Source: Candidatus Rokuibacteriota bacterium
GTDB taxonomy: Bacteria > Methylomirabilota > Methylomirabilia > Rokubacteriales > CSP1-6
Assembly: GCA_003221515.1 (NCBI GenBank)
Contig: QHSI01000132.1
Span: 1 to 56,783 of the forward strand
Length of the DNA stretch: 56,783 nt
Direction of reading: 5' to 3'
In this document: positions 17,019 through 24,273 of the stretch, piece after piece
Layout: each line of letters begins with the position of its first letter
Numbering within the stretch: position 1 is the stretch's first letter
Notes under the pieces: generated by a model
What the model was told of the DNA's origin: nothing
What the model saw: the letters and a program-made list of their open reading frames with translations, nothing else
Databases searched by the model: none
Program-made: the position numbers and the translations under genes

Positions 17019-20000
17019 TCAGCTTCCTGCCGCGGCGGCGGAAGTGCCCGCGAGCTGGCGGGCGACGAGATGCGCGTAGAGGTGGCCGCGGGCGAGGAGC
17101 TCGGCGTGGCGGCCGATTTCCGCGACGCGGCCGGCGTCCAGAACCGCGATGGCGTCGGCGTCGCGCACCGTCGAGAGGCGGTGGGCGATCACCAGCGTGG
17201 CCCGGTCGCGCGCGAGCCGCTCGAGCGCCTCGCGCACCTGCGCCTCGCTGATCGCGTCCAGGTGCGAGGTCGCCTCGTCCAGGATCAGGACCGGCGCGTC
17301 CTTCAGGAACGCGCGGGCGATCGCCACGCGCTGGCGCTGGCCACCCGAGAGCTGAGCGCCGCGCTCACCGACGATCGTGTCGAGGCCGTCCGGTAGCTCC
17401 GCAACGAGGTCGCCGAGCGCCGCGCGGTCGACGGCCGCATCGACGGCCGCGGCGCTCGCGTCGGGCCGGGCGAGCAGGACGTTGGCGCGCAGCGTGTCGT
17501 TGAACAGGTAGGTGTCCTGGGCGACCAGCGCGATGCGCCGGCGCAGGTCGTCGAGCGCGTACTCGCGCAGGTCGTGACCGAAGAGCCGCACCACCCCCGA
17601 CTGTGGATCCCAGAAGCGCAGCAGCAAGCTCGCGACCGTCGTCTTCCCGGCGCCCGACGGCCCGACCAGCGCGACCGTGCTGCCGTCGGCGATGCGGAGC
17701 GAGACCCCGTCGAGCGCCGGCCGCGGACGACCGGGATACGTGAAGCACACGCTGGCCAGCTCGACGGCGGCGGCGCCGCGCGCCACGGGCGACGGCACGC
17801 CCGGCCCGTCGGTCACCGGCACCGGCTCGGCGTCGATGGCGTGGAGCCGGCGAGCCGCGCCGAGCGTGTCCGCGAGCTGGCGGCCCACCTGCGCGACCTC
17901 CCACAGCGGCACGAACGCCGAGAGCGCGAGCAGCGTGAGGAGTGGGAGCGCGCTCGGGTCGAGGCGGCCCTGGTGGATGAGCCACGCGCCGGTCGTGATC
18001 ACCGCGAGCCCGCCGATGCCGGTCGCCGTCTCCTGAAACGCGGTCTGACGCGTGAGATCCCGGAGGAACGGCAGGCGCAGCTCGTGGAAGCGCTGGGCCT
18101 TCGCGGCGAGCTCCTCGCCCCACGCCTTCACCTGGCGATAGGCGACGATTTCAGCGAGGCCCTGGACCGTATCGACTGCGTGCGCGTTCAGATCGCCGGA
18201 GGCCTCCCGGGCGCGCGAGCCCAGGCGGTCGATGCGGGCGCGGCCGAGCACCGGCACCAGCGCGGTGTAGACGAGGAACGGCACCAGCACGAACGCGAGC
18301 GCGGGGCCGAACGAGCCGAGCACCACGAGGACCGCGGCCGGCACGAGCACGGCGACGAACGCCGGCGTCACCGTGTGCGCGAAGAAGTACTCGATCAGCT
18401 CCACGTCGTGGGTGGCGGCGCCGACCAGATCGCCAGACCGCCGGCGCGTCAGATAGGCGGGCGCGAGCGCGTCGAGCTTGTGGAAGACGGCCAGCCGCAT
18501 GTCGGTCAGCAAGCGGTAGGCGACGTCGTGGGCCATCCACGACTCGACCCAGTGCAGGGCCCCGGCGAGCGGCGCGATCGCCAGTAGGCCCGCGAGCAGC
18601 GCGCTCGACGGCTCACCGCGCTTGACGGCGCGGACGGCCAGCGCGCTGAGGACACCGACGCCGATCAGCGCCGTCACCCGCGCCACGCCGAGCGCGAACG
18701 TCAGCGTGAGGCGGCCGCGATAGCCGCGCGTCCTGTCGAGGAGCGTGCCGAGCACCGCGCGCCAGCCGACGGCCTCGGCGCCGACGATGCCGTGCGCGTC
18801 GCCGTCCCGCGTCGCGAAGCCGTCGGCCGCAGTCAAGTCGTCGCCGTCGACCTCCAGCGTGGACGGACGGGTGCCGACCGCGACGGCGCCCGCGCCGTCC
18901 CTCGCCTGGCCGGCCATCAGCCGCGCGTAGGCCCCGCCGCGGACGATCAGCTCGGCGTGCGTGCCCTGCTCGACCAGGCGGCCCTGGTCCAGCACGAGGA
19001 TCCGGTCGGCGCCCACGACGCTCGACAGGCGGTGCGCGAAGACGAGCGTCGTGCGGCCGAGCATGAGTCGGTCGAGCGCGGCCTGGATCAGCGCCTCGCT
19101 CTCGGCGTCGACGGACGAGAGCGCCTCGTCGAGCACCAGCACGGGCGCGTCGCGCAGGAGCGCCCGCGCGATCGCGATGCGCTGCCGCTGGCCGCCGGAG
19201 AGGCGCACGCCCCGCTCGCCGACGACCGTCGCGTAGCCCTGCGGGAGCCGGGCGATGAACTCCTCGGCGTTCGCCGCCCGCGCGGCGGCCCGCAGCTCGT
19301 CGGGACTCGCATCGGGCTTGCCCATGCGGATGTTGTCCTCGACGGTGCCGTGGAAGAGCCACGTGTCCTGGCTGACGAGCGCGATGCGCCGGCGGATCTG
19401 GTCGAGGCTCAGCGCGCGTAGGTCCCGGCCCCCGATCGCCACCCGGCCGCGGTCCGGATCGTGGAACCGGAGCAAGAGCCGGGCGATCGTCGACTTGCCC
19501 GCGCCGCTCGGCCCCACGATCGCCACCCGCTCGCCCGGGCGCACGGCGAAGCTCAGGTCCTCGTGGGCGACGCGCCGCGAACCGGGATAGGAAAACGTGA
19601 CGGCCTCGAACGACACGCCGGCGTCCCGGGGCTCGGGGCCGGCCGCATGGTCGCGGACGATGGCCGTGGCGTCCAGAATCGCGAAGATGCCGCGGGCGGC
19701 GGACGTCCCGAGCATGCCCTGGTGGAGGAGCGTGCGCAGCTCGCGCAGCGGCCGGAACACTTCGATCCCCAGCATCAGGATCACGAGCAACGCCGGCAGC
19801 GACATCGCGCCGGTGGAGACGCGCCAGGCGCCGAGGGTGAGCGCCGCCGCGGCGCCGATCGCGATCCCGGTGTCGGTGATACCGCGCGCCAGCGTGTTGC
19901 TGCCGAGCACCCACATCGTGCTCTTGAACAGGGCGTGGGCGCGCTCGCCGAGCTGGCGGGCGCGCGCACCGCTCTGGCCGAACGCCTTGAGCGTCGCCAG

Positions 20001-20612
20001 GCCCTGGACCGCGTCGAGGAAGTCGGCGCCGAACGCCGCGTACGCCCGGCTGCGCGCCATGCTGGCCTGCCGATCGTGGCCGTGCCAGAGCGCGGGCGCC
20101 AGCATGATGACGATCGCCGCCACCAGCAGGACGAGCGCGACGGGCAGATCCACGAACGCGACGAACGCGAAGATGAGCAGCGGGGTCAGCGCGGCCACGA
20201 AGAGCTGCGGCAGGTACTGACCGAAGTACACCTCGAGCTGCTGGACGCCCTCGACCAGCGAGACCATCACGTCGCCGGTGCGGGCGCGGGCGAAATGGGC
20301 CGGGCCCAAGTCGGCGACCTGCGCGTAGATGGTCTGGCGCAAGCGCCCCTGGACGCGCGCGGCGGTGTGATGCGCGACCATCGCGCGGGCGTAGTCGAGC
20401 GCGCTGCGCGCCGCGAGCGCCCCGACCGTCAGCGCGATCGCGGGGACCAGCGCGGCGAGCGGCTCGCCGGCCAGCACGCGGGCCAGGAGCCAGCCGAGCA
20501 GCGCCAGCCGCGCGATCCCGGCGGCGACCGCGGCCAGGCCCACGAGGACGGTGACGGCGATCCGGCCGCGCACGCCGGCCGTGAGCGCCCAGAGCCGCGG
20601 GTCGAGGTACAC
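17019..20612 (-). CDS. Fused ABC exporter with two permease-ATPase halves (CydDC-like)
   Basis: 1197-aa single polypeptide containing two complete exporter halves. Half 1: membrane domain about 15-305, then a nucleotide-binding domain with Walker A GPSGAGKST (367-375), signature LSGGQRQR (471) and LVLDEALSS. Half 2: membrane domain about 625-930, then GPSGAGKTT, LSGGQRQR, LILDEATS and an AHRLST switch. The loop VYFGQYLPQL in half 1 resembles CydD, and the ESWMAHDVAYRLLTDMR region of half 2 resembles CydC. CydDC exports reduced thiols or haem and is needed for cytochrome bd, but no cydAB is nearby, so a lipid or drug exporter cannot be excluded. It starts 9 nt after a small upstream gene. Confidence 0.88.
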   Translation of the reverse strand: MYLDPRLWALTAGVRGRIAVTVLVGLAAVAAGIARLALLGWLLARVLAGEPLAALVPAIALTVGALAARSALDYARAMVAHHTAARVQGRLRQTIYAQVADLGPAHFARARTGDVMVSLVEGVQQLEVYFGQYLPQLFVAALTPLLIFAFVAFVDLPVALVLLVAAIVIMLAPALWHGHDRQASMARSRAYAAFGADFLDAVQGLATLKAFGQSGARARQLGERAHALFKSTMWVLGSNTLARGITDTGIAIGAAAALTLGAWRVSTGAMSLPALLVILMLGIEVFRPLRELRTLLHQGMLGTSAARGIFAILDATAIVRDHAAGPEPRDAGVSFEAVTFSYPGSRRVAHEDLSFAVRPGERVAIVGPSGAGKSTIARLLLRFHDPDRGRVAIGGRDLRALSLDQIRRRIALVSQDTWLFHGTVEDNIRMGKPDASPDELRAAARAANAEEFIARLPQGYATVVGERGVRLSGGQRQRIAIARALLRDAPVLVLDEALSSVDAESEALIQAALDRLMLGRTTLVFAHRLSSVVGADRILVLDQGRLVEQGTHAELIVRGGAYARLMAGQARDGAGAVAVGTRPSTLEVDGDDLTAADGFATRDGDAHGIVGAEAVGWRAVLGTLLDRTRGYRGRLTLTFALGVARVTALIGVGVLSALAVRAVKRGEPSSALLAGLLAIAPLAGALHWVESWMAHDVAYRLLTDMRLAVFHKLDALAPAYLTRRRSGDLVGAATHDVELIEYFFAHTVTPAFVAVLVPAAVLVVLGSFGPALAFVLVPFLVYTALVPVLGRARIDRLGSRAREASGDLNAHAVDTVQGLAEIVAYRQVKAWGEELAAKAQRFHELRLPFLRDLTRQTAFQETATGIGGLAVITTGAWLIHQGRLDPSALPLLTLLALSAFVPLWEVAQVGRQLADTLGAARRLHAIDAEPVPVTDGPGVPSPVARGAAAVELASVCFTYPGRPRPALDGVSLRIADGSTVALVGPSGAGKTTVASLLLRFWDPQSGVVRLFGHDLREYALDDLRRRIALVAQDTYLFNDTLRANVLLARPDASAAAVDAAVDRAALGDLVAELPDGLDTIVGERGAQLSGGQRQRVAIARAFLKDAPVLILDEATSHLDAISEAQVREALERLARDRATLVIAHRLSTVRDADAIAVLDAGRVAEIGRHAELLARGHLYAHLVARQLAGTSAAAAGS

Positions 20613-20621
20613 GCCGGTAGC

Positions 20622-20828
20622 CTAGAGCCTATTCGCGAACTTTGGAAGCGCGAGATGCGACGCCCGGGCGACCATGACGCGCCACCAGAGGGCGAGCCGA
20701 CGCCAGCGGTCGGGTTCGGGACGCTCGCCGAGCCTCGCGTTCAAGCGCGAGTAGAGTGTCGCGCGGGCTTGCGCCTCGCGGAGCCGCTCGCGGGCGAGAA
20801 ACTGCAGCATGTACTCGTTGTCGGGCAT
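20622..20828 (-). CDS. Small hypothetical protein upstream of the exporter
   Basis: 68-aa Arg/Leu/Ala-rich protein (MPDNEYMLQFLARERLREAQ ... LALWWRVMVARASH). It has a clear GGAGG ribosome site 8 nt before the ATG and ends 9 nt before the exporter start, so it is very probably expressed in the same operon. It is predicted mostly helical with a Trp/Val/Met-rich segment near residues 43-53 that could touch the membrane; no known family is recognised. Its untranslated leader carries the hairpin repeat at 20851-20901. Confidence 0.65.
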   Translation of the reverse strand: MPDNEYMLQFLARERLREAQARATLYSRLNARLGERPEPDRWRRLALWWRVMVARASHLALPKFANRL

Positions 20829-20850
20829 TGTGTGTTCCTCCGTTCGTAGC

Positions 20851-20901
20851 GCGCCTCGGCCGACGGGGCCCAGCCCCGCGACGGCCTGCGGCGCTCACTG
20901 C
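20851..20901 (-). repeat. Leader-located hairpin repeat, copy 1
   Basis: A 51-nt element matching 51714-51767 at about 46 of 51 aligned positions. Its core is CGGGGC/GCCCCG around CCA, enclosed by GGCCG/CGGCC. It sits 22 nt upstream of the minus-strand start at 20828, directly before the ribosome-binding site. Confidence 0.7.
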
Positions 20902-21011
20902 CTGGCACCAGTCGACCACGGCCGGCTCGCCGGCGGCAGTCTCCAACCTCGGATCGCCCCGCTCCGGATTCGAAGCGCGTGCCACCGGGCGAAGTTGCTA
21001 AGCTGGCGGGC

Positions 21012-21935
21012 GTGCAATGGGACGACCTGCGAGTCTTTCTCGCCGTCGCCCAGGCCGGGAGCCTGCGACGGGCCGCTCGGGCGCTCGGCTTCGGGCAGCC
21101 CACGGTGATCCGCCGCCTGCGTCAGCTCGAGGAGAGCCTGGGCACGCGACTCTTCGAGCGGACGCCCGATGGCCATCGGCTCACGAAGGGCGGCCAGCAC
21201 CTGCTACCGATGGCCCAGGGCGTGGCCGACGCGGCGACGGTGATCGACCGCCGGCGGATGGCGTTCGGCGACGACGCCGGCGGTGTCGTGCGCGTGACGA
21301 CCGGGGAATGGGTCGCGCGCTTTCTCGCGCCGCACCTGGCCGGCCTGGCCGACACGCATCGGGATCTCACGGTCGAGCTCGACGAATCGCACATGGAGCC
21401 CGATCTCGATCGGCGCGAGTCCGACCTGTTCGTCCGCCACGGGCTGCCGGCGCGCGGCCATCTCGTCCGGGTCGGCCTGGGAAGCATCGCCGCGGCGATC
21501 TACGGTGCGAAGAGCCTCGTGGATGCTCAGCCGGCGGCGAGAACCGACACGCGATGGCGCGCCTGCCCCTGGGTGGCCTACGACGCGCCCCATGAATACT
21601 TCCGCTCGATGGCCTGGCTGATGGAGCGCCTCGGCGATCGCCGGCCGCAGGTGCGCGCGTCACGGTTCTCGCTCCAGGTCGAAGCGATCCGCGCGGGCGC
21701 CGGCCTCGGCATCCTGCCGTGCTTCGTCGGCGACGCCGACGCGGGACTCGTGCGGCTCACCGCGCCCATCACCGAACTGGGCGCCGACTACTGGCTCCTC
21801 GTCCATCCCGACCTCAAGATGGTCCCGCGGGTGCGGCTCCTGATCGATTGGATTCGGACGGCGTTCAAGGACAGCCGGCGGGCGCTCCAGGGAACGGGCC
21901 CGTTGCGACGCTCCGCTGGAGGCGACGGGCGATGA
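21012..21935 (+). CDS. LysR family transcriptional regulator
   Basis: About 307-aa regulator. The N-terminal winged helix-turn-helix is standard (WDDLRVFLAVAQAGSLRRAA, then GQPTVIRRLRQLEESLGTRLFER), followed by a periplasmic-binding-like effector domain with VRVTTGEWVARFLAPHLAGL and EAIRAGAGLGILPCF. GTG at 21012 puts the usual LysR N-terminus at residue 1; a second GTG at 20979 would add 11 residues. It is divergent from the exporter operon, a common arrangement for a regulator and target. The stop overlaps the ATG of a broken substrate-binding gene, so it once led an operon with that gene. Confidence 0.9.
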   Translation: MQWDDLRVFLAVAQAGSLRRAARALGFGQPTVIRRLRQLEESLGTRLFERTPDGHRLTKGGQHLLPMAQGVADAATVIDRRRMAFGDDAGGVVRVTTGEWVARFLAPHLAGLADTHRDLTVELDESHMEPDLDRRESDLFVRHGLPARGHLVRVGLGSIAAAIYGAKSLVDAQPAARTDTRWRACPWVAYDAPHEYFRSMAWLMERLGDRRPQVRASRFSLQVEAIRAGAGLGILPCFVGDADAGLVRLTAPITELGADYWLLVHPDLKMVPRVRLLIDWIRTAFKDSRRALQGTGPLRRSAGGDGR

Positions 21936-22110
21936 GGCGGTCCCTGGTCTGCGTGGCGCTCGTGACGGGCTCGCTGGTGCTCGCGTCGCGACGGTGGCGC
22001 CCGCGCAGCAGCCGCAGCGCGGCGGCGTGTTGCGGATCGGGATCCCCGATCCGCCGGCGCTCGATCCGCATCAGGTCGTCAACGCCGATGGACTTCGGGC
22101 TCTCTCTTGA
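21932..22110 (+). pseudogene. Frameshifted N-terminal remnant of an ABC substrate-binding protein
   Basis: An ATG overlapping the LysR stop opens a signal-peptide-like start (MRRSLVCVALVTGSLVLA). Shifting frame near 21986 gives VAPAQQPQRGGVLRIGIPDP and then DPHQVVNADG before a TGA at 22108. The QRGGVLRIGIPDPPALDPH stretch is the typical start of a mature family 5 peptide-binding protein, like the intact copies at 1791-3341 and 26723-28270. The rest is gone and a toxin-antitoxin module begins about 30 nt later. It is a deletion or insertion scar with a secondary frameshift. Confidence 0.72.
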
Positions 22111-22125
22111 CCAGGCTCCCTGAGC

Positions 22126-22139
22126 GATGTATATACATC
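22126..22139 (+). promoter_or_regulatory. Palindromic operator/promoter of the toxin-antitoxin genes
   Basis: GATGTATATACATC is a perfect 14-bp palindrome ending immediately before the antitoxin start at 22140. It contains TATATA/TATACA, a -10-like element. Ribbon-helix-helix antitoxins bind such short palindromes to repress their own promoter, so this is a likely operator that also covers the -10 region. Confidence 0.6.
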
Positions 22140-22400
22140 ATGATGGTCCGGACGCAGCTCTATCTCGACGAAACGATCCATCGCCGCCTGCAAGGACTGG
22201 CGCGACAGCAGGGGCGCACGATCTCCGAGCTCGTGCGCGACGCTCTCCTGCGAGCGTACGGTGCCGGCACGAACGAGCGCGAAGCGACGCTGCGCGCGAT
22301 CGAGGGTCTATGGCGAGATCGCAACGATATCGGCGACACCAGAGGGTACGTGAGGCGACTGCGCCGCGATACGCGCCGGGTTCGCCGCCCCCGGCCGTAG
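22140..22400 (+). CDS. vapB: Ribbon-helix-helix antitoxin (VapB type)
   Basis: 86-aa antitoxin. The N-terminal beta strand and helices (VRTQLYLDETIHRRLQGLAR, then GRTISELVRDALLRAYGAG) are a CopG/Arc-type ribbon-helix-helix DNA-binding unit. The C-terminal part (GLWRDRNDIGDTRGYVRRLR) is the tail that wraps the toxin. Adjacent ATG codons at 22140 and 22143 are both possible starts. The palindrome at 22126-22139 leaves no room for a ribosome site, so translation may be leaderless. The 3' part overlaps the toxin frame by up to 91 nt. Confidence 0.85.
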   Translation: MMVRTQLYLDETIHRRLQGLARQQGRTISELVRDALLRAYGAGTNEREATLRAIEGLWRDRNDIGDTRGYVRRLRRDTRRVRRPRP

Positions 22401-22789
22401 CGGGAATTCTCCTCGACTCCGACGTCATCATCGACGTGCTTCGTGGCCGTCGCGAGATCAGCGATGGTATTCGCTCGATCGAGGCCGGCGGCGTGCCGAC
22501 CTACTGCTGCGCCATATCGTTCGCAGAGATCTGGGCGGGCGTTCGTTCAGGCGAAGAGGCGATCACGGACGCGTTCTTCCATGCTCGGGGCGAGGTCGTG
22601 CTCGACGCCGCCGTGGGACGGCACGCCGGCACCTATCTGTCACGTTACTCGCGCTCGCACGGGCTGCAGATCGCCGACGCGCTGGTCGCCGCCGCGGCGA
22701 GCACTGCCGGTCTTCGACTGTGGACGCTCAATCGGCGGCACTATCCGATGAGCGATCTGGCGTTCCACGACGGTCAGGCGCCGACGTAG
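22310..22789 (+). CDS. vapC: PIN-domain ribonuclease toxin (VapC type)
   Basis: 159 aa from the ATG at 22310 (GAGG 5 nt upstream). The PIN domain starts at about residue 33 with ILLDSDVIIDVLRGRREI; acidic catalytic residues are D36/D38, E73 in SFAEIWAG and D123 in IADALVAAA, with the usual WTLNRRHYP end motif. VapC toxins cleave tRNA or rRNA. The 32-residue extension before the PIN core is unusual; no ATG, GTG or TTG lies at the expected place just after the antitoxin stop, only GTA and ATT. The end overlaps the converging deaminase gene by 16 nt. Confidence 0.82.
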   Translation: MARSQRYRRHQRVREATAPRYAPGSPPPAVAGILLDSDVIIDVLRGRREISDGIRSIEAGGVPTYCCAISFAEIWAGVRSGEEAITDAFFHARGEVVLDAAVGRHAGTYLSRYSRSHGLQIADALVAAAASTAGLRLWTLNRRHYPMSDLAFHDGQAPT

Positions 22790-24273
22790 CGCGTGATGTG
22801 GTACGGAACGGCGGCGAGGCCGGGACAGAAGCGGCCAACGACCACCGCCAGCTGCTCGTAGAGCGCCTTGCCCGGCGCGTTGATCCCGGCGAGCCGCTGC
22901 CGCGCGGCCTCGACCTGACGGGCGAGCGCGGCCACGTCGACCGTCGTGACGCGCCGGTCCTGCACGACCAACCGGCCGCCGATCATCACGTGCTTCACCG
23001 CGCCGCCGTCCTCGGTGTGGACGAGCTGGTTGGTCGGATCATTGAGCGGGATCCAGTTCACGTGCCCGAGGTCGAGGAACACGATGTCGGCCTTGGCGCC
23101 AGGCGCCAGCCGGCCGATCTGGCCCTCGAGGCCGAGGGCGCGCGCACTGCCTTCGGTCGCCGCCAGCACGACCTCCTCGGTGGTCACCCAGCGCTCGGCG
23201 TCCGGGCGCTGAGCCTTGGAGGCGAACGAGGCCAGACGCATCGCCTCGTACATGTTCAGGTTGTCGGAGCAGTTGGCGCCGTCGGTCCCGATCCCGACGT
23301 TCACGCCGTGCCCGAGCATGCCGCGCATGTCGCCGAGACCGTTGCCGAGCCGCATGTTGCTGCCGGGGTTGTGGGCGACGGAGGCGCCGTGGCCGCCGAG
23401 CCGCCGCATGTCGTCGCCGTCGAGCCACACGCCGTGCGCCACCGTGAAGTGCGGACCGAGCGCGCCGAGGTCGTCTAGATGCGCGGTGAGCGTCTTGCCG
23501 TAGCGCTTGAGCCCGACGATCGCCTGCACCTTCGACTCGGCCACGTGGCTGTGCATCCCGACGCCGTGCTCGCGGCTGAGGGCCACGCAGGCGCTGATGA
23601 ACTCGTCGGAGCAGTGGTGCGGGATCGTGGGCGCCACCGCGAGGCGGATCTGTTCGGCTCCGAGCTTCCAGCGCGCGAGCGCCTGGCGCATGTTGGCTTC
23701 GCTCGTCTTCCACGGCGCCGGGCGGAGCTTCTCGACGTCCTTCTGCATGGCCGGGGGGAGAACGTCCATGAGCCCGGGGATCGCTTCGAAGAAGGTGCGG
23801 TCGGCGACCATCGGCGCGACGACCGCGCGCATACCGACCTCGGCGTACGCGCCGCCAACCGCCTCCAGCCCTTCGAGCGTGGGCGCCGGCCACTCGAGCG
23901 TCAGGTCGTAGGCGGCCGTGCAGCCCTTGAGCACCATCTCGACCGCGCCCAGCTTCGCGCTCAGGTGCTTGTCCTCGAGCGAGCGCCCGCCGCTGAGCCA
24001 GGGCCCTGCGGTGAGCAGGAGCTCGAGCGTCCAGCGGTCACCCATTCCCTTGGCGAGGTTGCCATGGGCGTGGGTGTGGGCGTTGATCAGCCCAGGATGA
24101 AGCAGGAGGCCGCGCGCGTCGACGACCGCTGCATCGGGCGGCGCGGCGAGCCCGGGGGCGCCGATCTCGCGGATCGTGTCACCGTCGATCAGCACGTCCG
24201 CCGCCTCCGCGCGGTGGGCGCGGATATCGAGCAGGACGCCGCCGCGGATGACGCGGACTATCGTCGCGCTCAG
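22774..24273 (-). CDS. Amidohydrolase/deaminase-like protein (COG0402 type) with possible CTG start
   Basis: About 499-aa metal-dependent hydrolase related to cytosine/adenosine deaminases and TrzN/AtzA chlorohydrolases. Metal and catalytic residues are visible: HTH in LINAHTHAHGNL, HSHVAES, VAHGVWLD and the Asp in GIGTDGANCSDNLNM. No ATG, GTG or TTG precedes the conserved N-terminus (SATIVRVIRGGVLLD). CTG at 24273 overlaps the TGA of the CoxL-like gene as CTGA, so reinitiation at CTG is the best guess. Coupling with a molybdenum hydroxylase subunit suggests a shared N-heterocyclic substrate (inference). Confidence 0.87.
   Translation of the reverse strand: MSATIVRVIRGGVLLDIRAHRAEAADVLIDGDTIREIGAPGLAAPPDAAVVDARGLLLHPGLINAHTHAHGNLAKGMGDRWTLELLLTAGPWLSGGRSLEDKHLSAKLGAVEMVLKGCTAAYDLTLEWPAPTLEGLEAVGGAYAEVGMRAVVAPMVADRTFFEAIPGLMDVLPPAMQKDVEKLRPAPWKTSEANMRQALARWKLGAEQIRLAVAPTIPHHCSDEFISACVALSREHGVGMHSHVAESKVQAIVGLKRYGKTLTAHLDDLGALGPHFTVAHGVWLDGDDMRRLGGHGASVAHNPGSNMRLGNGLGDMRGMLGHGVNVGIGTDGANCSDNLNMYEAMRLASFASKAQRPDAERWVTTEEVVLAATEGSARALGLEGQIGRLAPGAKADIVFLDLGHVNWIPLNDPTNQLVHTEDGGAVKHVMIGGRLVVQDRRVTTVDVAALARQVEAARQRLAGINAPGKALYEQLAVVVGRFCPGLAAVPYHITRYVGA

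Noticed and set aside
17019-20612. Firm assignment as cytochrome-bd thiol exporter cydDC
   Set aside because: Halves resemble CydD and CydC but no cydAB genes are nearby; kept as CydDC-like only.
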